64,000 nt of DNA from Hemibagrus wyckioides. Its lineage: Eukaryota > Chordata > Actinopteri > Siluriformes > Bagridae. The stretch spans positions 23,685,780 to 23,749,779 of the forward strand of contig NC_080710.1 in the NCBI RefSeq assembly GCF_019097595.1, in the 5' to 3' direction. Shown piece by piece: positions 13,329-24,300 of the stretch. The stretch's first letter is position 1. Each line of letters opens with the position of its first letter. The position numbers were made by a program, and so were the translations under genes. The notes beneath the pieces were generated by a model. The model worked only from the letters and a program-made list of their open reading frames with translations, was not told the DNA's origin and made no database searches.

Positions 13329-13722
13329 CACTGTATGGCCAAAAGTATGTGTACACCTGACTATCACACCCATTTGTGGGTCTTTTCCAAACTGTTGCTG
13401 CATTGTTGGAATCACACAATTCAATAGATTGTATTTGTATGCTGTCACTTTAAGATTGTCCTTCATTTGACCTAAAGGGTTCAAACCTACTCCAGCAAAA
13501 AAGCAAGATTTTTAAAGACATGGTTTAGCGAAGAACCCAGTGGCTTGTTCTAAACCCCACTGATCACTTTCGAGATGAATTTGGGATGAATCAGCACCTG
13601 AACTCACTAATCCCCACAGTCACACTCCAAAATCGAGTGAGCTGATTAAATCTGGACTGGCTATATGAGTCACATATGGGTGTGATGGTCAGGTGTCCAC
13701 AAAGTTTTGGCTATATATAGTG
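13329..13722. mobile_element. Non-autonomous Tc1-like element (TATGGCCAAAAGTATGT ends)
   Basis: The left end 'cactgtatggccaaaagtatgtg' and the right end 'tggctatatatagtg' form degenerate terminal inverted repeats (TIRs). A TA follows the right end. The roughly 390 bp interior keeps only traces of a transposase gene, such as GATGAATTTGGGATGAA and an altered 'aaagacatggt' motif. It is a decayed deletion derivative. Confidence 0.75.
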
Positions 13723-14723
13723 TATACAGAAAAGACAGCAGTGTGTTTTGGCCACCTTTCAAATCGACCAATTTTGGCTGTAACAGTTTTGGGAAAATAA
13801 GCAAAACTATTTATAAAGCTTAAAGCGGACGCTTTTACTTAAAACAACTTGCAAGTGAAGTTTGATACAGTCCACACTTGCTCAGTTTCTCAACAGTGGC
13901 TCTATTTATGTGTCTACCATCTGCTGCCAACTTTTCTTAGATTAGCAAAGGGTTAGAAAGAAACTTCCACCAGCTCCAAGTTCAATTCCCAGAGTGTTCA
14001 CTCATAAAATACTTTAAACTGTAAATTTTACATCAGGATTGCAAACTACTCAATGCACATATTCATATCTATGGGCTATTTTGACAGGAGCTTTTATGGA
14101 GTCATCAAAGCTCCTGTCAGCATGTGTTTGGGGTTGGGAGGAAGCCAGAGAATCCTGTTGACATATCTGGCATGAATTCTACAATTCAAACATCCAAAAA
14201 GAAATGTTTGAGTAAACACAAGTTTCCTGTATTCAAATCATTACCATATCCTTTAACTGAAATAAACACTGAATTACACAACTTGCATGTTATCCTGTAA
14301 ATGGAGGCATTTTCCATGGAGACTTACATTATATTTGGTTTAATCCCACTCTTGCACAGTCAACAGTGTTCTAGATCAAATAGGTTTCCCTTATTCATTC
14401 ATTCATTCATTCATTCATCTGCAGTAGCTGCTTTCTCTTGGTCAGGGTGACAGTTCATTCACACTTGGAGTGATTTAGTCTATCCAGTCCATCTACATGC
14501 ATGTTTTAAGGAGTAAGCTGAGCTCAGGATCAAACTATTCCTATTTTAACACACATTGTTATTGTAATATGTGTATAGTAGCACAGTATTAACATAACTA
14601 TATCACATCTCCATGCTCCCAGCTTCGGTTACTTTCTGTATGGAGAGTCTGTGCATGTCTTAGTACTTCAGTTTCCTCCAAACTCCTGAAAACATCGCTA
14701 AACTATCGCTAAATTGCCACTAG

Positions 14724-14755
<32 letters not shown>

Positions 14756-15702
14756 TGTCTTGTGATAGAATGCCATTTATTCCAGCCTTATCCCAGAGTT
14801 CCCAGGATAGGCTCCAGATCCACATCAGCTTTGACAAGAACATGAGAAAGGTTTGATATTTAGATTCTGGAAAACCCTGACATTCACAGTCTTTAAATTG
14901 TGATGAAACAGCTGGCTCGGCCTTGTGCCATCAGTAGGGAGAGACAGAGAGACACTAGAATCAGTGTAACACTAGCTTCTGCCACCAGATAGAGACAGAG
15001 AGCATCTTGTTAATCATAATTAATGGCTATTGTTAACACTTGTGGCTGGGTGTATTAATAAGAAGAGTTTGAGTCCCACCTGGTATTTTCTCTCTACCAA
15101 GAGAGCTTTCAAGTTTCCTGAAAGATCAGGAATAGTTGGAGGCAAACTAGGTTAGTGCATTTTAGAGGATTGAGTCTGACCAGCAGATGGAGACAAACAC
15201 AAATATAAATGATTTCAGCTATTCTTTAAATTTTTCTTTAAAAATAATGGCATAAAACTTTCTGACCTACATAACTAGGTTATATTATTTCTACTGAGTT
15301 ATGAGATTTATTTTGATGTATTTGAGGCATCAATAAGCATATAAACTGGTGACTGTACACATAAAAATACTCCTAAACATGCACTTTAGGCCTGTATCTA
15401 CTGTATATAAAATTGCTCACCACAACTGCAGTGATCACTGTAAACCAATTTGATATATACATGAGGACTTTCACTGAGTCATGTTTAGGTGTGAAACTGA
15501 ACTAAAGGATGTGTATATTTCTCTAATAATAAGCGTTGCTTATTGCATTATAACTGCATCAACGCAAGAATCACAACTTTAGCAAAGCAGTAATAACACT
15601 TTGTATTATGTGGACTGTAATGGGGAATACTAACAAAACATCTGGTGTTAGAACAAAACTCTACACTTTGATATCCTTCTTCTGTATATTGCATTGCAGT
15701 AC

Positions 15703-15990
15703 ACACTATGGCCAAATATACAGTATATGGACACCTAGTATGCTTTTTCAACATCTCATTCCAGATTTTGTCTTCCTCTTATAATTACTTATTATTATTA
15801 CTTACTTACTTACGTCTTTACACTAGATTTTGGAGTGTGTCTGCAGGGATTTGTGTTCATTCAGCCACAAGATCTTTAGTAAGATCAGGCACTGATGTTG
15901 GGTGAGAAGGTCTGGGCTACAGTTTCATTTCAGTTTATCCCAAATGTGTTCAGAGGGTTTGAGATCTTCTTCCACACCACATTACGTTAC
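15703..15990 (-). mobile_element. Truncated Tc1-like element, one end only
   Basis: The plus strand begins 'cacactatggccaaa', a Tc1-type TIR. From about 15825 it follows the antisense of a transposase C-terminus, parallel to 17220-17360, with 'ggcactgatgttgggtgagaaggtctgg'. The other end is missing and the sequence breaks off before the (TA)n tract at 16007. Confidence 0.65.
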
Positions 15991-16004
15991 TGCACAGTAA
16001 AGTA

Positions 16005-16006
16005 TG

Positions 16007-16042
<36 letters not shown>

Positions 16043-16064
16043 ATATATATATATATATATATAT
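16005..16064. repeat. (TA)n microsatellite
   Basis: About 30 TA units with one CT interruption, directly joined to the Tc1-type end that starts at 16066. Confidence 0.95.
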
Positions 16065-16065
16065 A

Positions 16066-16605
16066 CAGCTCTGGAAAAAATAAGAGACCAGTACCCACTC
16101 TCCAGATTTGAACCCTATTGAAAACCTCTGGAATGTCACCAAGAGGAAGATGGATGGTCACAAACCATCAAGCAAAGCTGATCTACCGAACAGCAATGTG
16201 GAAAAACTGGTGGAGAGCATGGAGCCAAAACTTATGCAAATCGGGGTTATTCCACCAAATACTGATTTCTTAATGTTATTTAGCAAAAGTAATTTGTTAA
16301 TAATAATAATAATTTGTTTACAAATTATTTGTATTTTGTTTTATTTGAGTTTTTAAAGCTCTGCAAATACTGCATGATCTTGGGTTATTTTGATGTGTTG
16401 TCATTTCCTTTAAATATACACTCTAAATTATATTTTGAATTTATAATTCAAATTAAATTTAAATTATAATTTAAAATTAAAATTTAGAAATATTGTCAGC
16501 AGTTCACAAAAAATGAAACAAATCTGTTCATCTCACCAATACATGCACCTGGAAGAAAAAAAACATAAGAAACTGATTATTTTGCAGTGCTTTCTTATTT
16601 TATAT
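16066..16605 (+). mobile_element. Internally deleted Tc1-like element (CAGCTCTGGAAAAAAT end)
   Basis: The left end 'cagctctggaaaaaataagagacca' is the characteristic terminus of a fish Tc1 family. It jumps directly into transposase C-terminal sequence (NPIENLWNVTKRKMDGHKPS at 16108 onward), so the N-terminal half is deleted. The right part is AT-rich, and a clear right TIR is not visible. The boundary near 16605 is approximate. Confidence 0.7.
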
Positions 16606-16614
16606 ATATATGCA

Positions 16615-17042
16615 AATTACGATGGGACCATCGCAAACTGGCCCACCTTTACAGGTACTCAACCCTGTGATCCAGTGGCTTCGCTTCTCCTTTCCTTCTC
16701 TCCTCCTTTCAAGCACCAGATCAAAGTTGGCTACTTCCCTCAACTGTACAGGGTTGGTAGTTACAGCCGGTCATCAGATGGGCACCCCCCCTTCCTTGGT
16801 GTTTCATCGATTTAAGGCCATGACACCCCTGCTGACCACCACCCAACTCTATATCATAATTCATCCTTCTACAGGTTGGCTCTGCCACTGCACCTCCCGC
16901 TGTATCCAAATCCACTGAGATGCTTTTTCGGCCTGTTCAGTGACCTTGCCTACCAGCTGTCTCCTGGCCATCCCCCCAATCCCCAGCAGCCCAAGGGCTG
17001 CCCAGCAAACCCTCTGCAACCAACCTCTACTGGTAAATTCCA
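16615..17042. repeat. Unclassified dispersed-repeat-like segment
   Basis: This is a GC-richer block than its surroundings, with long open frames on both strands that resemble no protein I recognise. Its isolation between (TA)n tracts and its composition suggest a retroelement fragment, which is not proven. Confidence 0.3.
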
Positions 17043-17068
17043 ATTATATATATATATATATATATACA

Positions 17069-18250
17069 CACTATATTGCCAAAAGTATTCGCTCACCTGC
17101 CTTGACTCGCATATGAACTTAAGTGACATCCCATTCCTAATCCATAGGGTTCAATATGACGTCGGTCCACCCTTTGCAGCTATAACAGCTTCAACTCTTC
17201 TGGGAAGGCTGTCCACAAGGTTTAGGAGTGTGTTTATGGGAATTTTTGACCATTCTTCCAGAAGCGCATTTGTGAGGTCACACACTGATGTTGGACGAGA
17301 AGGCCTGGCTCTCAGTCTCCGCTCTAATTCATCCCAAAGGTGTTCTATGGGGTTGAGGTCAGGACTCTGTGCAGGCCAGTCAAGTTCATCCACACCAGAC
17401 TCTGTCATCCATGTCTTTATGGACCTTGCTTTGTGCACTGGTGCACAGTCATGTTGGAAGAGGAAGGGGCCAGCTCCAAACTGTTCCCACAAAGTTGGGA
17501 GCATGGAATTGTCCAAAATGTCTTGGTATGCTGAAGCATTCAGAGTTCCTTTCACTGGAACTAAGGGGCCAAGCCCAGCTCCTGAAAAACAACCCCACAC
17601 CATAATCCCCCCTCCACCAAACTTTACACTTGGCACAATGCAGTCAGACAAGTACCGTTCTCCTGGCAACCGCCAAACCCAGACTCGTCCATCAGATTGC
17701 CAGATGAAGAAGCGCGATTCGTCACTCCAGAGAACGCGTCTCCACTGCTCTAGAGTCCAGTGGCGGCGTGCTTTACACCACTGCATCCGACGCTTTGCGT
17801 TGCAGTTGGTGATGTATGGCTTGGATGCAGCTGCTCGGCCATGGAAACCCATTCCATGAAGCTCTCTGCGCACTGTTCTTCAGCTAATCTGAAGGCCACA
17901 TGAAGTTTGGAGGTCTGTAGCGATTGACTCTGCAGAAAGTTGGCGACCTCTTCGCACTATGCGCCTCAGCATCCGCTGACCCCGCTCCATCAGTTTACGT
18001 GGCCTACCACTTCGTGGCTGAGTTGCTGTCGTTCCCAAACACTTCCACGTTCTTATAATACAGCTGACAGTTGACTGTGGAATATTTAGGAGTGAGGAAA
18101 TTTCACGACTGGATTTGTTGCACAGGTGGCATCCTATCACAGTCTGCATGCCTAGGTGCTTGATTTTATACACCTGTGGCCATGGAAGTGATTGGAACAC
18201 CTGATTCTGATTATTTGGATGGGTGAGCGAATACTTTTGGCAATATAGTG
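17069..18250 (-). mobile_element. Tc1-like transposon, copy 1 (nearly complete)
   Basis: The ends 'actatattgccaaaagtattcgctcacc' (left) and 'ggtgagcgaatacttttggcaatatagtg' (right) form TIRs of about 28 bp, flanked by TA inside (TA)n. The minus-strand transposase is split by a TGA, with the C-terminal 240 residues at 17151-17873. These keep a DD34E catalytic set: Asp in LWSDES, Asp in QHDCAPVH and Glu in NPIEHLW. A 66 bp deletion relative to copy 2 (21515-22762) removes the start codon region. It lies about 1.5 kb upstream of rheb exon 1. Confidence 0.95.
17151..17873 (-). pseudogene. Tc1 transposase, C-terminal part (copy 1)
   Basis: The 240-codon frame covers the end of the DNA-binding region and the whole DD34E catalytic domain, including the [13 protein letters not shown] motif. 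Upstream (17880-18150) the frame continues with helix-turn-helix residues ([16 protein letters not shown]) but is separated by an in-frame TGA. The usual initiator region is deleted. Intact Tc1 transposases are about 340 residues, so no full-length product is expected. Confidence 0.9.
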
Positions 18251-18261
18251 TATATATATAT

Positions 18262-18787
18262 ATCCCGAACAGGCATAACACTATGAGCACTGAGAGGTGA
18301 AGTGAATAACACTGATTATCTCCTCATCATGGCACCTGTTAGTGGGTGGGATATATTATACAGCAAGTGAACATTTTGTCCTCAGAGTTGATGTGTTAGA
18401 AGCAGGAAAAATGGGCAAGCGTAAGGATTTGACCGAGTTTGACAAGGACCAAATTGTGATGGCTAGACCACTGGATCAGAGCATCTCCAAAACTGCAGCT
18501 TTTAGTGGTCAGTATCTATCAAAAGTGGTCCAAGGAAGGAACCGTGGTAAACCGGCGACAGGGTCATGGACGGCCAAGGCTCATTGATGCACGTGGGGAG
18601 TGAAGGCTAGTCTGTGTGATCCGATCCAACAGACAAGTTACTGTTGCTCAAATTGCTGAAGAAGTTAATGCTGGTTCTGATAGAAAGGTGTCAGAATACA
18701 CAGTGCATGACGGGTCAGGGCTGTTTTGGCAGAAAAAGGGGGACCAACACAATATTAGGCAGGTGGCCATAATGTTATGCCTGGCCG

Positions 18788-18790
<3 letters not shown>
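18262..18790 (+). mobile_element. Short Tc1-like non-autonomous element (GGCATAACATTATG ends), copy A
   Basis: The ends 'caggcataacactatgagcac' and 'ggccataatgttatgcctg' are inverted. The interior encodes a transposase N-terminus ([20 protein letters not shown], then [14 protein letters not shown]). It then jumps to the extreme 3' end (FWQKKGDQHNIRQ), so the catalytic domain is deleted. Copies B (38781-39325) and C (45205-45723) share this structure. Confidence 0.85.
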
Positions 18791-18850
<60 letters not shown>

Positions 18851-18855
18851 ATAAG

Positions 18856-18889
<34 letters not shown>

Positions 18890-18891
18890 AC
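18791..18891. repeat. (TA)n followed by (CTAT)n microsatellite
   Basis: About 30 TA units (18791-18853) follow the right end of element copy A directly. They grade into eight or nine CTAT units ending near 18890. Confidence 0.95.
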
Positions 18892-19439
18892 CTGAAAAAG
18901 AAATAAATGTTAGACAACATCCACTAGATGGCAGCAGACACCAGTTCACATTCTAAACGACATCTTTTAAAGATTTATATATTAAATTATTGGTTTTGGT
19001 GTACTATACACTGCAGCATAAATAAATGTATTTTTTTCGACGTGCTTGATGTTATTTTGGGGGGTACAATAAGCTCAGTAAATAAACTCAGTAATAAACA
19101 CACAAAAAAATGAATGCGAAATAAAAGCTTTGTACAATCCGCTATAACGTTATTCTACCAGTCTGTACACTAAAGGGTTAAAAACACTGTACTCAATGAC
19201 CCTTTTACGGTGGACAGGATTCACGGTTAATTTTATATTATGTGGGATTTTTTTTTCACATTTTAATCTTTGCTATAAAATCAAATGTGAAAAAAGAAAA
19301 AAAAATACTCGATCCTAGTTTAATCAATAATAAAAATATATATTTTTAAAAAAAATAGATAAGTTACTCCCTGTGTACGTTTATTGATGTACAGACCACT
19401 GTAGTGTATCAATGACAACTCCGAGTAGCCAATGAATGA

Positions 19440-19785
19440 ATCGTTAATGGAAACGAGGAGAGAACCTGCTCCAATCGTAATGCGAAGAAAGGGCTAAGTC
19501 CCGCCTCTCAGGGTTCGCCCAACCAATCACAGAACGGCATTCCTGAATAATTCACACTGGATTGCTTTGGGCAGTGACGCAGAGAGGGATACAGATGCTC
19601 GACTACTTTTCCCGTTAAATTGTTAGAAATTCGCGCAGTTTGGACGAACCGCACGTTTATTTCTTTATCGCGAGGCTTCGCATCGACGTGTCAGCTCGAG
19701 TAAATGTAAAAGCGTGTGCTGGTCAAGCGAAAGCGCTTCTTTATGTCGATTTTGGTGTGGTGTCGTTGATTAGGGGAAAATAAAG
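19440..19785 (+). promoter_or_regulatory. rheb: rheb promoter and 5' UTR (CpG-rich, CCAAT-containing)
   Basis: This block has a much higher CpG density than its neighbours and leads into the rheb ATG. A CCAAT box lies at 19523-19527 in 'caaccaatcac'. A GC-box-like 'cccgcctc' lies near 19499. No TATA box is evident, in keeping with a housekeeping promoter. The transcription start cannot be placed by eye. Confidence 0.7.
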
Positions 19786-20160
19786 ATGCCGCAGCCCAAA
19801 TCTCGAAAAATCGCCGTGCTGGGTTACAGATCCGTGGGTAAGTGGAGACGAGCTCACTGCTGCTGCTGATGAGGGTCGGATATCCGGCCTGACTCTGACT
19901 CTGACTCTGCACCTGGGCTAGCTGGATGGGGAACGTGGCTAAGTGTCACTTATGTTTTGCTAACGTCGGCTTACGCACGGTTAAATCATGTCTGCAGTGT
20001 GTGTGTGTCTGTGTCATCTCATTGAAGAGTTCACTGCCTCCAGACAGAGCTAAAGAGATAAACAAACTTCTATATGTATATATCAAGCATTGAAATGATT
20101 TTTGATGTAATGGTTATAGCTACTATTAGGGATTATGGCTATTGTGGCTAGTTTTGCCTT

Positions 20161-20202
<42 letters not shown>

Positions 20203-20223
20203 GGAGGGAGAGAGAGAGAGAGA

Positions 20224-20263
<40 letters not shown>

Positions 20264-21335
20264 AAATGGTACATTCCTAAAATAACTTGGGATGCGATGA
20301 TGCTCGTGACCTTGCGTGGAAATGTGTGTGTTTCATTCCTCTTCTTTTGTATGTTTATTTAATACGTAGAATATACCCAAAAAATAATAAGACAATAAAA
20401 GTAGCATGACGTAAATCTTCATTCATCACTCCTGCAGAAGGCATCAGGTGCAAGTAGTGCTAATGCTGCTTGTCAAGCAGGAGATGTTCTCGGATCTCTC
20501 GGTGTTGAACTGGTGTATAAAGGTGTGATCAGATCAGATTTTAGCCTACTGAATGCGTGAGATTTGCCCAGGGAGTGAGGAGCAGTGTTTCAGTGAGATT
20601 AAATAGATTCCGATCCTGCTCGAAAAGTTGTAAGGAGTCGCCAGGTGACGTCATTTGCATATTCATGACGTTGTCGCGCTCATTTGCATATCAAAACGAA
20701 TGCAATTTTATCATTTATAGAGACAATGATATTCTTAAAGAAATGCGTACCTGGTGGTGGCGCTGTACTATTTGCAAACTAAAATTACTATCAAGAACAC
20801 GCACTAATAATAAAGCACTCGATGATAGTTATTTGGGAAATAATCGTTGGCATGGTGGTGGTTAGCATGATTGCCTAGCGCCTCTGGGTCGCTGGGGTTC
20901 GATTCCCACCTCTGCAACCTGGTGCATGAGGTGGGAATCAAACCTTCTCTATAGGGGTTGTTCTCCTTCTGCTTTAGGGGTTGTACGCCGGTTTCCTCCC
21001 ACACTCCAAAGACATGTTGTAGGATGATTGGCATGAGTGTAGATGTGATTCTACAATAGATTGGGGTTATCCCCAGGGATATGCTCCAGGCTCCCTGTGA
21101 CCCTGTGTAGGTGTTACAGAGTTCAAAGAAGTGTCATGGTGGTGAGGTGGGTAGAATGACTGTGTCGCAGCTCCAGAGTCCTGGTTTTGGACGTTCTCAC
21201 ATTCTTCCCTGAATGGATTTCCATAAAGAGGCAGGGAGGTGGATTGGCTATGCTAGGTTGTCCTAGGTATAACCGAATGGCAGTGGACTGGTGTACTATC
21301 CAAGGTGAATTCTCCTGCTGTGTCCAGATGTGATT

Positions 21336-21375
<40 letters not shown>

Positions 21376-24300
21376 CTTTATTCATCCCAAAGGGAAATTT
21401 ACAGAAAAGGGATAGGGAGTGAATCAGCAAGCAAAAAAAATGGTCACAGTAAATAATGGGGATCAGTCATTGGAACATACAAGCACAGAAGTATAAATTG
21501 ACTAAACCAAGATACACTATATTGCCAAAAGTATTCGCTCACCCATCCAAATAATCAGAATCAGGTGTTCCAATCACTTCCATGGCCACAGGTGTATAAA
21601 ATCAAGCACCTAGGCATGCAGACTGTTTTTACAAACATTTGTGAAAGAATGGGTCGCTCTCAGGAGCTCAGTGAATTCCAGCGTGGAACTGTGATAGGAT
21701 GCCACCTGTGCAACAAATCCAGTCGTGAAATTTCCTCGCTCCTAAATATTCCACAGTCAACTGTCAGCTGTATTATAAGAACGTGGAAGTGTTTGGGAAC
21801 GACAGCAACTCAGCCACGAAGTGGTAGGCCACGTAAACTGACGGAGCGGGGTCAGCGGATGCTGAGGCGCATAGTGCGAAGAGGTCGCCAACTTTCTGCA
21901 GAGTCAATCGCTACAGACCTCCAAACTTCATGTGGCCTTCAGATTAGCTGAAGAACAGTGCGCAGAGAGCTTCATGGAATGGGTTTCCATGGCCGAGCAG
22001 CTGCATCCAAGCCATACATCACCAAGTGCAATGCAAAGCGTCGGATGCAGTGGTGTAAAGCACGCCGCCACTGGACTCTAGAGCAGTGGAGACGCGTTCT
22101 CTGGAGTGACCAATCGCGCTTCTCCATCTGGCAATCTGATGGACGAGTCTGGGTTTGGCGGTTGCCAGGAGAACGGTACTTGTCTGACTGCATTGTGCCA
22201 AGTGTAAAGTTTGGTGGAGGGGGGATTATGGTGTGGGGTTGTTTTTCAGGGGTTGGGCTTGGCCCCTTAGTTCCAGTGAAAGGAACTCTGAATGCTTCAG
22301 CATACCAAGACATTTTGGAGAATTCCATGCTCCCAACTTTGTGGGAACAGTTTGGAGCTGGCCCCTTCCTCTTCCAACATGACTGTGCTCCAGTGCACAA
22401 AGCAAGGTCCATAAAGACATGGATGACAGAGTCTGGTGTGGATGAACTTGACTGGCCTGCACAGAGTCCTGACCTCAACCCGATAGAACACCTTTGGGAT
22501 GAATTAGAGCGGAGACTGAGAGCCAGGCCTTCTCGTCCAACATCAGTGTGTGACCTCACAAATGCACTTCTGGAAGAATGGTCAAAAATTCCCATAAACA
22601 CACTCCTAAACCTTGTGGACAGCCTTCCCAGAAGAGTTGAAGCTGTTATAGCTGCAAAGGGTGGACCGACGTCATATTGAACCCTATGGATTAGGAATGG
22701 GATGTCACTTAAGTTCATATGTGAGTCAAGGCAGGTGAGCGAATACTTTTGGTAATATAGTGTATGTGATGTGAGCTGGAGAATCATATAAAGCGGAGGA
22801 CCGGTACCAATGTCTGCTGAAAAAATCACAAGCTTTATTACCATGCTCCTTTTTTAAAATAGCACTGTTGAATCTGCGACATTGATATGTAGCTGTTATA
22901 GAAGCTTGATTTCGGTTCTCTGCAAGGTGCAGTTACTGTTGGCCTCTGCCATCCTGTAAAGTGGAACATTTTCATCCATATGCATTCAACAACACATTTA
23001 GAAAGTGTCACACTGCATCCTGGTCAGTATCCTAGTAACGCTGAGTGTAAGGTGGATAATAGCGTGCCATTCGCATACACATTCACACACTCCTTTACAC
23101 CTGTGGCCAATTTAGAATAGTCAGTCCGGCTTCCAGCATATTTTTGGGAATTGAGAAGAAAGGGAAAAAACCCACAGGAAGAACCTATAAAACTCCACAC
23201 AGACAGTAACACCAGCTCAGGGTCGAACTGAAGACAGTGGAGCTGGGAGTCTTGCCGAGTGTGGGGTTGTCTGGGAAAACCCTGCACATTGGGAAATGTT
23301 GACATTTTCTTAATATGGAAATACATATTTGGCTGACAGTCAATATCCAAGTCCAAAAGCTGAAGAAGTCATGACTAAAGTGAAAGTATTTAATACTTTA
23401 TTTGTGCTAGATAACTGCTGGAATTCTGTAGTTTAGTATTTTACCTGGAGTTGCCTTATATGTTTCCTTGTTTGAATTTCTTTTCAGATTTTGTGCTTTA
23501 TGAGCTCTGTCAAATTGTTTACGTCCACATAGACCCAACATAAAAAAAAATACTCAATTACCTTAATGAGCTTTACAAGCAATGTTCTGAGTTGCCAATC
23601 TCATATCCATATCAGGATTAACGGCTCAGTGGATCGATATACTATCAGTGCTTAACAGTAAGCCATGAATTAAATGTATTTACTTATAGCACTCTTTTTT
23701 TTTTTAATTCAGGGCTGTTGTTTAAAATACCATGACACTGTGAGATGACATCCATTGTCTATACCTGCTTTATTCCTAATTAGGGTCACGGGGGTCTGCT
23801 GGAGCCTCTCAGCACACATAGGGTGAAAGGCAGGGGTTCACCCTGGACAGGTCGCCACATATAGACAGACAATCCTATGGGCAATTTAGAATTACCAATC
23901 AACCTGATGTACGTGTTTTTGGACTGTGGGAGGAAACCGGAGTACACCCACGCAGGCACTGGGAGAACATGCAAACTCCACACAGAAAGGCCCCTGCCTG
24001 TTCGAACCCGGGACTTGAACCCAGGACCTTTTTGCTGTGAGGCAACAGTGCTAACCACTAAGCCACAGTGCTGCCCTGTGAGATTCCAGTCATAGTAAAA
24101 TAAATAAATAAATAAATAAGGCACATACCTTTTGGTCAGTTCTGGGAATTCTGTGTCTTTGTCTGAAAGTATGTGGTCATCTAATAATCACACCCATTTG
24201 TGGCTCTTCCCTAAACTGTTGAGTCATAGTGTGAAATACACATTGCACAATTGTACAGAATGTCCTTTTATAGCTTTACAGTTTCCGTTTGACAAAGCAA

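Noticed and set aside
16876..17859. 327-codon plus-strand ORF
   Set aside because: It is mostly the antisense of the Tc1 transposase in copy 1, fused through (TA)n to repeat sequence. It is not an independent gene.
21972..22844. 290-codon minus-strand ORF
   Set aside because: It is the antisense shadow of the copy 2 transposase catalytic domain.
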